Both the position numbers and the translations under genes were made by a program. A stretch of DNA of 5,234 nt from an uncultured Rickettsiales bacterium (GTDB taxonomy: Bacteria; Pseudomonadota; Alphaproteobacteria; Rickettsiales; Deianiraeaceae), in NCBI GenBank assembly GCA_946544555.1, contig CAMNMI010000063.1:1-5234 (forward strand), read 5' to 3'. Shown here one piece after another: positions 1-5,234 of the stretch. The notes below the pieces were generated by a model. That model did not search any database and was not told the origin of the DNA. It saw nothing but the letters and a program-made list of their open reading frames with translations. Positions within the stretch are counted from its first letter, which is position 1. Each line of letters opens with the position of its first letter.

Positions 1-177
1 GTTTCTTATAGCACACTTTAAATTTGTCGCGCCAACAACTATCATCTTGCGAATGCCTTTGTGCTTGTTCACAACCGACAATCCGCTCAAATTGACTGCT
101 TTTTTGTTTTTTTTTCTCTTGTAAATTCTGTCCTCGATGCTGTAAATATTTGAGAAAAAGTCAGAAAATTTTGACAT
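1..177 (-). CDS. Unrecognised protein, N-terminal 59 residues only (runs off the left edge)
   Basis: An open frame reads leftwards from an ATG at 177 to the window edge with no stop, giving 59 codons beginning MSKFSDFFSN. The segment is very basic, with a Lys/Arg run at residues 20-26 (KRKKNKK), followed by a possible beta-strand stretch around residues 44-50 (KMIVVGA). It lies 45 bases beyond the glycosyltransferase stop and in the same frame as it, so it may be the third gene of the proS-glycosyltransferase cluster. The ribosome binding site is weak (GGCGG about ten bases upstream). A TTG five codons earlier is another possible start and would add LAVAV. I do not recognise the family from this fragment. 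The coding stretch contains A9 and A6 runs that are prone to slippage or sequencing error. Confidence rests on the open frame, its position and codons like those of its neighbours. Confidence 0.6.
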   Translation of the reverse strand, partial: MSKFSDFFSNIYSIEDRIYKRKKNKKAVNLSGLSVVNKHKGIRKMIVVGATNLKCAIRN

Positions 178-222
178 AACAGCAACCGCCAATATACATA
201 AATAGTTTATTTGCAAGTGGTT

Positions 223-1233
223 TTACATCTTCTTTTTTTCAATTGCCTTGATATTGCTCCCCCTATTCTGCGTAAAAGCGGTAGTAACCAAAATCTGTTT
301 TGCGATGTAGATTTTATCAAAGTCATATTTGCGAGGTAAAACCATAAACAGGAACACGTCGGTTGTACCGTCTTTTCCATTCAAGCCAACTGTTTGCACA
401 AAATTGACAATTTTTTTTGCATAATCTTTTGTCATAATATATGCTGACGCCATTGCAACTTTTCTGCCCTCAACATTAGCGTTATACCAATATGTATTGC
501 GCCCATATCTAAGCCGTGATCTTAACCAAGAGTTCCACCTGCCGCTACGGCCATTATGTACACCATCAATCTTCAAAATTCCAAAATCTTCTGGCACTTT
601 TTTCATAAACTTTTTCAACTGTTTATTAAAATTATCAACAAGTAAAAAGTCATCTTCAAAAATGACACCATATTTCACATCATCGCTACTGTTTGCAAGG
701 TTGTAAATAGCACGCAAGTGTGAAGAAACACAGCCAAATTCACCTAAACTCATATGTGTTTTTTTGTAGATAATTTCACTCGGATTAAACTGATAATAAA
801 AATATGTCTCTGGATAATTTTTGTCATAAATTTTATATCTCACCATTTTTTTCAGCTCAATTTTTCCTTCGTCAATTTCACTTGCATCAAATGTTTTCAC
901 AACATTATTTTTATCGTCCAGCTCCTCAAAAATCAGGTCAAAACGCCCATGAGTTGCCTTCATCGCAATGTCTTTTGAATTTGCTGTGAAAAGCTTTCCG
1001 CCGAACTTTAAATCCAGCATTTTCTCGTAATTCTCCCTCCTCTCCTTTGACTTTTCAAGGTTGATGACTTGCACCATTTTGACTTCATCCATGTCAACTT
1101 TTTTGGTTTTTTGCGCAAAATCAATAAATATTCTGAAATACAAAAAACACACCAGCGAGAACACCGCGCACCCGCATAAACAGTGGAACAAAATCTTAAT
1201 TTTGTTAATAAAATTACTAAAAAAACCAATCAT
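223..1233 (-). CDS. Membrane-anchored glycosyltransferase family 25 protein (LPS/surface glycan type)
   Basis: The 336-residue product resembles glycosyltransferase family 25, whose bacterial members add sugars (often galactose) to lipooligosaccharide. Residues 14-37 form one hydrophobic segment with a basic flank on the N-terminal side, so it is probably a single-pass anchor. The catalytic domain opens with a family-typical strand, VQVINLEKSKERR (54-66). SLGEFGCVSSHLRAI (162-176) matches the conserved S-x-GE-x-GC-x-SH block, and GVIFEDDFLL (189-198) carries the EDD metal/nucleotide-sugar motif at 193-195. A later ASAYIMTKDYAKKIV (262-276) and TTDVFLF (290-296) match the C-terminal blocks. 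The region between about 85 and 160 is longer than usual for the family. The start at 1233 is preferred over an in-frame start at 1314 because it has a strong ribosome binding site and lies 1 base after the proS stop. Sugar donor and acceptor cannot be read from the sequence. Confidence 0.86.
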   Translation of the reverse strand: MIGFFSNFINKIKILFHCLCGCAVFSLVCFLYFRIFIDFAQKTKKVDMDEVKMVQVINLEKSKERRENYEKMLDLKFGGKLFTANSKDIAMKATHGRFDLIFEELDDKNNVVKTFDASEIDEGKIELKKMVRYKIYDKNYPETYFYYQFNPSEIIYKKTHMSLGEFGCVSSHLRAIYNLANSSDDVKYGVIFEDDFLLVDNFNKQLKKFMKKVPEDFGILKIDGVHNGRSGRWNSWLRSRLRYGRNTYWYNANVEGRKVAMASAYIMTKDYAKKIVNFVQTVGLNGKDGTTDVFLFMVLPRKYDFDKIYIAKQILVTTAFTQNRGSNIKAIEKKKM

Positions 1234-1234
1234 A

Positions 1235-2488
1235 TCACTTCCTTTCAACCTCTTGAATACCTTTTTTTCCAATCCTGATTTGCCGCGCAATACCAAGCAA
1301 ATCCGCCACCGCAAATTTCTCGCCTATTGACTTGTCAGTGTCGTCATACAACACATCAACGCCCTGCTCTACCAGCTCCTGATATTTCCGCTCGCACTGC
1401 GCCGTGATGTCCTCATTTTTAGGATCAAGATTTATCAACATCACATCAAATGGCGACATCGCTGGCGACCAAATTATGCCTTTGTCATCGTGATTTGCCT
1501 CAATGGCACCCTGCACTACTCGCGTCACACCAATACCATACGAACCCATTTGCGGATAAAAATTCTTGCCGTCTGCACCCTTGACAAGCACGTTCATGGC
1601 CTTTGTGTATTTGTCTCCAAATATAAATATGTGCCCTACTTCAATGCCTCGCGTTTCAATGATGTCAGCCACATCAAAACCCGCTTTTTTAACTTCCTCC
1701 TCGCTGTATTTCTCCTCCGTCCAAGCCCATGTTTTGCCGCCAGCAATGCGTTTTAGCTCGCCCCATGTCAAGTCAGATTTCTTACACAATTCACAGAACT
1801 CATTATAGCAGTTTTTCTCGTAATAAACCTTGCTTTCGCCGCTATCAGCAAGAATTTGAAACTCGCAACTGAATGTCCCACCAATGGCTCCATTGTCGGC
1901 CTGCATAGGTATTGCTTTCAATCCAAGACGGTGGAAAATATGTAAATATGCTTCGCCATTTTTGTTGAAAATTTCCTCTGCCTCGACCATGTCTTTGGCG
2001 AATGAATAGTTGTCAAACATCAAGAATTCCCGCGCACGCATGAGCCCAAATCGTGGCCTGATCTCATCTCTGAACTTCCAATTTATTTGATACAGCGAGA
2101 TTGGCAGCTGCTTGTAGGACGAAATCTGCCCGCGGAAAACATCCACGACTGCCTCCTCATTAGTCGGAGAATACACTAAATCGTGCCCTGCTCTGTCTTT
2201 GATGCGCAACATTTCATCGCCGTAGCTATTAAATCTGCCGCTTTCTTTCCACAAATTTGCATCTTGAATAATCGGGAAACCGCATCGCATTGCGCCAATT
2301 TTGTCAATTTCCTCTTGAATTATACGTTCAACCTTCTGCAAAACCTTGTATCCAAGCGGCAAAAGTGTGTATAACCCAGCCGAGCATTGCTTTATCATTC
2401 CTGCACGCAACATCAATTTGTGGCTCGCTAAAACCACATCCTTTGACACATATTTTGTGGTCGGAAGGTAATATTTTGAAAGCCGCAT
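1235..2488 (-). CDS. proS: Prolyl-tRNA synthetase, short alphaproteobacterial type
   Basis: This class II synthetase (417 residues) activates proline with ATP and loads it onto tRNA-Pro in the cytoplasm. Motif 1 lies around residues 38-67 (GLYTLLPLGY, then the dimer helix). Motif 2 is FRDEIRPRFGLMRAREF at 139-155 and motif 3 is MGSYGIGVTR at 314-323. TNEE at 109-112 and GTFSCEFQ at 204-211 are further active-site blocks, and 345-417 is the anticodon-binding domain. The large editing insertion of bacterial-type ProS is absent; only a short segment (about 217-275) stands in its place, as in other Alphaproteobacteria. Unusually, that segment holds Cys227, Cys232 and Cys235. The C-terminus stops after GKKGIQEVERK, roughly 20 residues short of typical relatives. 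The ATG at 2488 is chosen because MRLSKYYLPT is the usual N-terminus; a TTG eleven codons upstream is less likely. The stop is 1 base from the next gene. Confidence 0.97.
   Translation of the reverse strand: MRLSKYYLPTTKYVSKDVVLASHKLMLRAGMIKQCSAGLYTLLPLGYKVLQKVERIIQEEIDKIGAMRCGFPIIQDANLWKESGRFNSYGDEMLRIKDRAGHDLVYSPTNEEAVVDVFRGQISSYKQLPISLYQINWKFRDEIRPRFGLMRAREFLMFDNYSFAKDMVEAEEIFNKNGEAYLHIFHRLGLKAIPMQADNGAIGGTFSCEFQILADSGESKVYYEKNCYNEFCELCKKSDLTWGELKRIAGGKTWAWTEEKYSEEEVKKAGFDVADIIETRGIEVGHIFIFGDKYTKAMNVLVKGADGKNFYPQMGSYGIGVTRVVQGAIEANHDDKGIIWSPAMSPFDVMLINLDPKNEDITAQCERKYQELVEQGVDVLYDDTDKSIGEKFAVADLLGIARQIRIGKKGIQEVERK
1238..1245 (-). promoter_or_regulatory. Strong ribosome binding site for the glycosyltransferase, inside the proS 3' end
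   Basis: The minus strand reads AAAGGAAG followed by TGAT and the ATG at 1233. The AAGGA core is 6 bases from the start codon. This is the best ribosome binding site in the window. It overlaps the last codons of proS, so the two genes are probably translationally coupled. It decides the glycosyltransferase start against the 27-residue longer in-frame alternative. Confidence 0.8.
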
Positions 2489-2626
2489 GCCTGCTTGTGA
2501 AATAAAAAAAATATTTTGCAATAGAAATTTGTTGCAACTGCGCGAAGCTGATTGGCTTTTAATACGAAGTGCTAAGGATAACGAAACGCAAGGTCAAGAT
2601 CTCGCTGGAGAGATTTCAATTTGTAA

Positions 2627-3025
2627 TTATTTTTTAGGATATTTTTCTTTTTTATTGTCTGATAGATCAACCAATTCTCCCATGTTTTGATTTTTTCTTT
2701 TCTGCAAAATTAAATCAATAATGTGCATTCCCCATTTCATATCCTTTCCTTCATACACAATCTTTTTATTAACAAACAAATTAAAACAAGCAATCCCATC
2801 GCGATGTGGCATAAAGTCAAACTCTATAAATTGTCCATCAAAAATTAACTTACCTTTTATAGTATTAGGCAATTGTGTATTCAAAGAACTATCAATATCA
2901 ACATTAATCGCACCTCTATTTTCCAACGCAACTTTGAACTCTCTAATTATATCATGTAATTTTTTATATTTAATAAATTCTATACCATTTAAAGTCACAG
3001 GCTTTTTGTTATTAATATTACTCAT
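2627..3025 (-). CDS. Small AT-rich hypothetical protein, 132 residues
   Basis: This is an open frame of 132 residues starting MSNINNKKPV and ending EKYPKK, with no similarity that I recognise. It looks soluble: there is no signal peptide or membrane segment. Residues 22-37 could be an amphipathic helix, 57-72 and 79-92 look like beta strands (KGKLIFDGQFIEFDF; CFNLFVNKKIVYEG), and the last 25 residues are charged and probably disordered. The codons are visibly richer in A/T than those of proS or the HAD gene. This suggests a young, lineage-specific, weakly constrained or acquired gene. It is supported as real by a consensus-perfect promoter about 20 bases upstream of the ATG and by the absence of any better frame. 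There is no Shine-Dalgarno sequence and the predicted leader is very short. It lies 138 bases upstream of the proS start on the same strand, so readthrough into proS is possible. Confidence 0.75.
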   Translation of the reverse strand: MSNINNKKPVTLNGIEFIKYKKLHDIIREFKVALENRGAINVDIDSSLNTQLPNTIKGKLIFDGQFIEFDFMPHRDGIACFNLFVNKKIVYEGKDMKWGMHIIDLILQKRKNQNMGELVDLSDNKKEKYPKK

Positions 3026-3048
3026 AAAATTTGTTATAAAGACAATAA

Positions 3049-3076
3049 ATTATATTAAAAGTTATTATTTTGTCAA
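3049..3076 (-). promoter_or_regulatory. Consensus promoter of the 132-residue hypothetical gene
   Basis: On the minus strand, TTGACA at 3076-3071 and TATAAT at 3054-3049 are separated by 16 bases. Both hexamers match the vegetative sigma-70-type consensus perfectly. The -35 box begins only a few bases after the T-run of the tmRNA terminator. The expected transcript start near 3042 leaves a leader of about 17 bases before the ATG at 3025. Chance matches are easier in AT-rich DNA, but the placement fits well. Confidence 0.7.
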
Positions 3077-3078
3077 TT

Positions 3079-3118
3079 AAAAACAAAAAATCTCACACTT
3101 CTGTTGATAGGCAGTGAG
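3079..3118 (-). terminator. ssrA: Intrinsic terminator of the tmRNA gene
   Basis: On the minus strand, CTCAC (3118-3114) pairs with GTGAG (3096-3092) around a 17-base loop. It is followed by A, TTTTTT (3090-3085), G and a further TTTTT. The stem is only 5 base pairs with a large loop, so it is weak by itself, but the T-tract is long and lies just where the tmRNA precursor should end. Confidence 0.6.
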
Positions 3119-3185
3119 CGCCCCGGGATATTTTAGGTCATCGCTGACCATGTAATCCTTAATCGTCTGTCCCGAAGGATACTAA

Positions 3186-3269
3186 TTAAGCAGCCATTTC
3201 AGCGCTCTCAACGTTTCTACGTTTGAAGAACGATGTGCCATCAATTACATTGTCTTTAGGCTTATTGCC
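3186..3269 (-). other. ssrA: tmRNA proteolysis-tag reading frame (about 26-27 codons)
   Basis: Downstream of pseudoknot 1, one frame stays open from GGC at 3269 to TAA at 3188-3186, followed closely by another in-frame-independent TAG (TAATTAG). The peptide begins about GNKPKDNVID and ends VESAEMAA. The small hydrophobic Ala-Ala end is the typical degron recognised by ClpXP-type proteases. The resume codon is uncertain: GGC (3269) or AAT (3266) suit the spacing after the pseudoknot. A GCA at 3268 sits in another frame that stops after seven codons without an Ala-Ala end. Tags are more often about 10-15 residues, so this is long. Confidence 0.7.
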
Positions 3270-3342
3270 ATTTACAATTTGACTTATTATGGTCGGTCAA
3301 ACCAAGTAAAATGCCACACTCCATTGCCTGTCGAAGCTTAAT

Positions 3343-3362
3343 CACCCCCATTGGTGGAGGTG
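3343..3362 (-). other. ssrA: Junction hairpin linking the acceptor and coding halves of the tmRNA precursor
   Basis: The minus strand reads CACCTCC, ACCA, AT, GGGGGTG. The two 7-base arms pair fully (one G-U) and close a 6-base loop, so in the precursor the acceptor stem is a capped hairpin. Maturation would have to cut after the encoded CCA and before the first G, removing only two bases (AT, 3351-3350). By analogy with tRNA, RNase P would make the 5' end of the coding piece; that assignment is inference. Confidence 0.85.
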
Positions 3363-3431
3363 TCGGGTACCGCCCCCGAGTCCAAACATCTTCGCGTGTC
3401 AAATTTATTACTATATCCTTTCGGCACGGAA

Positions 3432-3459
3432 ATGTTATGTGGCTGAATTTATTTGTCAA
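3432..3459 (-). promoter_or_regulatory. ssrA: Promoter of the tmRNA gene
   Basis: On the minus strand, a perfect -35 box TTGACA (3459-3454) is followed after 16 bases by TAACAT (3437-3432), a four-of-six match to the -10 consensus. The transcript would start near 3425, about 45 bases before the T-arm of the acceptor piece, a plausible distance for a precursor with a short leader. Confidence 0.65.
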
Positions 3460-3545
3460 GATGTGGTTTTTTAATGCAGTTATTATTATTATATCAACAC
3501 AAATAAAAGCTAATTTGTAAAATTTATAAAATCTTCTTTTTCAAT

Positions 3546-3573
3546 TTGACAATCCAAAAAAAATATCTAAAAT
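3546..3573 (+). promoter_or_regulatory. Promoter of the HAD phosphatase gene
   Basis: TTGACA (3546-3551) and TAAAAT (3568-3573, five of six matches) are 16 bases apart. The expected start near 3580 gives a leader of about 16 bases before the ATG at 3596. No Shine-Dalgarno sequence lies in that leader. The bases between this promoter and the divergent tmRNA promoter (3460-3545) hold only AT-rich spacer with a short TTA repeat. Confidence 0.65.
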
Positions 3574-3595
3574 ATCATAACTTGTTTTTAGTTTT

Positions 3596-4267
3596 ATGGA
3601 ATTCAAAAAACCAAAGGTCATTTGTTACGATTGGGACAATACGCTCGTAAATACTCTTCCCGTGACACTTATTTCAATGAATTTGCTGTATAAAAAATAT
3701 GGCATTCCCGAGCTGGTTGTGGACGATGTCTACAAAATAAATGGATATAGTTTTGAGCAGGTGTTTGTGGCGACATTTGGCAAGGATCAGGCCAGACAAA
3801 TACAGGATGAATATCAGTTGATTTACAATCAGTATTCGCAGAACATGTTGCAGCCGCTGGAAGGCGCGAAGGAGACAATCAGGTTTTTCCACAATGAGGG
3901 CATCAAGCAGTGCGTTTTGAGTAATAAACCCGGCACGATTGTGCGTGAAGAGGCAGAGCGCTTTGGCTTTGCAAAGTATTTTGAACTCATTGCGGGGCCA
4001 GATGATACGGGTGCTGCTAAGCCAGACAAAGCAATGTTTGACATTGTTGAGAAGAACATTGAATTCAAGGACAAATGGCATCATCCAAGCAAATTGTGGT
4101 TTTTTGGTGATGCAAGCGTGGATGCTGAATTTGCCAAAAACATCAATGCCCACCTGTTCTTTTTCGGGGACATCTCGCTGATTAACAACTTTCCAACAGA
4201 CCAGCTGACAATGCTGAAATCAAGACATGAGATTAAGCATTTTACGTTTGAGGAGGAGACCAAATAA
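3596..4267 (+). CDS. HAD-superfamily hydrolase, phosphoglycolate phosphatase-like
   Basis: This 223-residue soluble phosphatase of the haloacid dehalogenase superfamily has all four catalytic motifs. Motif I is DWDNT at 12-16 (Asp12 nucleophile, Asp14 acid/base), motif II is Ser109 in VLSNKPG, motif III is Lys142 in AAKPDKAMF, and motif IV is FFGDASVDAEFA with Asp172 and Asp176. Residues 18-85 form a helical cap of the Gph/PGMB type. The protein should therefore be active on a small phosphorylated metabolite; phosphoglycolate or a nucleotide monophosphate is a guess, since cap specificity cannot be read here. DWDNT instead of the common DLDGT hints at an alphaproteobacterial subgroup. The gene has its own promoter, no evident ribosome binding site, and ends exactly where the convergent ArgB-like gene ends. 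I recall HAD phosphatase genes beside argB in other Alphaproteobacteria, which would fit, but the orientation here is convergent. Confidence 0.93.
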   Translation: MEFKKPKVICYDWDNTLVNTLPVTLISMNLLYKKYGIPELVVDDVYKINGYSFEQVFVATFGKDQARQIQDEYQLIYNQYSQNMLQPLEGAKETIRFFHNEGIKQCVLSNKPGTIVREEAERFGFAKYFELIAGPDDTGAAKPDKAMFDIVEKNIEFKDKWHHPSKLWFFGDASVDAEFAKNINAHLFFFGDISLINNFPTDQLTMLKSRHEIKHFTFEEETK

Positions 4268-5194
4268 TCACAAATGGTTCAAACTGTCATCGTAGAGATA
4301 CAGTCCAGATGTATTCCCGTTGCAGAATTCCTCAATGATAGATGAACCCTCTGCGGCCACTACGTGAGAGCCCTGGACGCCATTTTTCACCGCCTCAATC
4401 GCAGCATTTAGAACTTTCAAGGTCTTGCTGTCAAAATTCCCATCGCGGACAATCTTCGTAAAGCGCTCGGCGCCGTAAATACAGCTTGTCGGCACCTGCT
4501 GGTTATCAGAATAAACCGACACATATTTCAGTGCATTCAAATACTTCGCCAAATACATTGCAAACAGATTGCTTTCCAACATGTATTCATTGCCTTGTTG
4601 GTCTCTAAAAGTTGGCACAATGACTGGCACAATGTCGGTTTTGACAATCTCATTCAGTGTGTCAATGGAGTAGTTTGCCTTCTTCTGAACTGAGCTGTTA
4701 TACATCTGGCGCATCGTGAACGACATGGTTTCAACGTTCTTGTTGACAATCTCGTCAGGAAAGACAATATTCAAGTCAAGCCCACTAATCACGAGCCCAA
4801 TCGTGTTGTAATTGTTGATGATTTTGCCAATTTTCTTTGCGCTGTCATGCTTGATAAGCACATCCACGACATCTGTGATGCCCGTTGTGGAGGCAAAATT
4901 AGCGTTTGCAAGTGGGTCGGTATAGCCATTTTCTGCGAAATAGTCGGACACTTTTGCATCACTGTCTGGCACAACAATCGTCACTGCGCCCATACAACGA
5001 ATTGTAATTACGTCCTTGATGACTTTTTTCAACAATCCATCATTTTTGATGATTTTCTGGTCAATGTGGACGACAATTACTTCATCTTTCAGGAAGCGCA
5101 ACTTTGGCAGGAGACCGATCACGTCATCTAATTTTGGCTCTGGTTTGGCCTTTTTTTGCACTTTTCCACCACCAAAATCAATTAGTTGACCCAT
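4268..5194 (-). CDS. Acetylglutamate kinase-like (ArgB family) protein, probable pseudokinase
   Basis: The 308-residue product follows the ArgB (amino acid kinase family) pattern throughout. LPKLRFLKDEVIVVHID (29-45) corresponds to the N-terminal strand, DVITIRCMGAVTIVV (61-75) to the helix and strand before the glycine loop, and TIGLVISGLDLNIV (131-144) to the LSGKDG region. VPVIVPTFRDQQGNEY (189-204) precedes the NxNAD region, YVSVYSD (224-230) corresponds to LLTDVEG, and RDGNFDSKTLKVLNAAIEAV (250-269) to the DG-SGGM-PK segment. However, the lysine of KxGG is replaced (His43-Ile-Asp-Gln), the GGGP loop reads PDSD (76-79), LSGKDG reads ISGLDL, NxNAD reads LESN, and GGM is lost; only Asp251-Gly252 and Lys260 match. 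Arginine-pathway kinase activity is therefore unlikely, yet the frame is intact. A 20-residue Lys-rich N-terminal extension precedes the domain. The start has no good ribosome binding site; translation may be coupled to an upstream gene outside the window. Confidence 0.83.
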   Translation of the reverse strand: MGQLIDFGGGKVQKKAKPEPKLDDVIGLLPKLRFLKDEVIVVHIDQKIIKNDGLLKKVIKDVITIRCMGAVTIVVPDSDAKVSDYFAENGYTDPLANANFASTTGITDVVDVLIKHDSAKKIGKIINNYNTIGLVISGLDLNIVFPDEIVNKNVETMSFTMRQMYNSSVQKKANYSIDTLNEIVKTDIVPVIVPTFRDQQGNEYMLESNLFAMYLAKYLNALKYVSVYSDNQQVPTSCIYGAERFTKIVRDGNFDSKTLKVLNAAIEAVKNGVQGSHVVAAEGSSIIEEFCNGNTSGLYLYDDSLNHL

Positions 5195-5234
5195 ACCAGC
5201 AAACGCAGTGTTGGAGGAGAGAAATAAAAGTCAA

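Larger units (their letters stand above)
3121..3424 (-). ncRNA. ssrA: Circularly permuted two-piece tmRNA (alphaproteobacterial ssrA)
   Basis: tmRNA releases stalled ribosomes and tags the unfinished peptide for proteolysis; it acts with SmpB. The order is permuted. The acceptor half (about 3424-3352) ends in a T-arm (stem TCGGG 3379-3375 with CCCGA 3367-3363, loop GGCGGTA), then CACCTCC, A and an encoded CCA. The coding half starts 2 bases later with GGGGGTG (3349-3343). These two strands form a 7-pair acceptor stem whose third pair is G-U (3347 with 3358), the alanine identity signal. CTTCGACAGG (3336-3327) is the conserved tmRNA D-region. Pseudoknot 1 is visible as TGG/CCA (3304-3302, 3292-3290) interlaced with TTTGAC/GTCAAA (3301-3296, 3283-3278). 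A tag reading frame ends at 3186. A second pseudoknot follows: ATCCTT/AAGGAT (3180-3175, 3160-3155) interlaced with CGGGA/TCCCG (3174-3170, 3128-3124), enclosing a GGTCA-GCGA-TGACC hairpin at 3149-3136. Outer ends are approximate. Confidence 0.95.

Noticed and set aside
103..120. Long T-runs resembling a terminator
   Set aside because: On the minus strand they are A-runs encoding lysines in the partial gene; on the plus strand no hairpin precedes them and no gene ends there.
1234..1314. Longer glycosyltransferase start 27 codons upstream
   Set aside because: It would overlap proS and lacks a ribosome binding site, while the start at 1233 has AAGGA at ideal spacing directly before the membrane anchor.
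2570..2614. Possible proS promoter (TTGACC at 2597-2592) and small inverted repeat ATCTC/GAGAT (2599-2614)
   Set aside because: No convincing -10 box lies 16-18 bases after TTGACC on the minus strand, and the 5-pair repeat has no T-run. I see no certain signal in 2489-2626, so the proS promoter is unassigned.
3262..3459. Minus-strand 65-codon open frame across the tmRNA
   Set aside because: It lies inside the acceptor and coding halves of the tmRNA; the conserved RNA structure explains the sequence and the frame has no protein character.
3480..3494. TTA-type trinucleotide repeat between the divergent tmRNA and HAD promoters
   Set aside because: Four to five units in AT-rich intergenic DNA is expected by chance and matches no regulatory site I know.
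3674..4153. 159-codon minus-strand open frame opposite the HAD gene
   Set aside because: The HAD frame carries all catalytic motifs in order; the antisense frame is a shadow with no recognisable domain.
5178..5234. Possible 3' end of a gene upstream of the ArgB-like gene
   Set aside because: Two other minus-strand frames are open from the right edge and stop at 5182 and 5178, just inside the ArgB-like start. Either could be the tail of an overlapping gene such as the engB often found there, but under 20 residues are visible and no motif identifies them.

Overview
The window looks like part of the chromosome of an AT-rich alphaproteobacterium, probably a host-associated lineage of the Rickettsiales type. 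The strongest taxonomic evidence is a circularly permuted, two-piece tmRNA gene (ssrA) on the minus strand at about 3121-3424. Its acceptor half precedes its coding half, an arrangement best known from Alphaproteobacteria. A short prolyl-tRNA synthetase of the alphaproteobacterial type agrees. The placement within Rickettsiales-like bacteria is inference from base composition and from the reduced, degenerate gene copies.

Layout from left to right. Positions 1-1233 and 1235-2488 (minus) form a tight cluster read leftwards: proS, then a membrane-anchored family 25 glycosyltransferase starting 1 base after the proS stop behind a strong ribosome binding site, then the 5' part of an unrecognised gene that leaves the window at position 1. 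Positions 2489-2626 are a short spacer. An AT-rich gene for a 132-residue protein of unknown function follows (2627-3025, minus), with a consensus-perfect promoter. Just beyond lies the tmRNA gene with its own promoter and terminator. To its right, divergent and on the plus strand, a HAD-family phosphatase (3596-4267) runs from its own promoter. It meets tail to tail, with no spacer, a minus-strand gene (4268-5194) encoding a protein with the fold pattern of acetylglutamate kinase (ArgB) but without the catalytic glycine loop and the nucleotide-binding lysine.

Functions: translation (ProS charges tRNA-Pro; tmRNA rescues stalled ribosomes), surface glycan synthesis (GT25), small-molecule dephosphorylation (HAD) and a probable pseudokinase. 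No mobile element, CRISPR array or tRNA gene is evident. The items most worth a second look are the tmRNA, with a 2-base link between its two halves and an unusually long predicted tag, the ArgB-like pseudokinase, and the shortened proS 3' end coupled to the glycosyltransferase.
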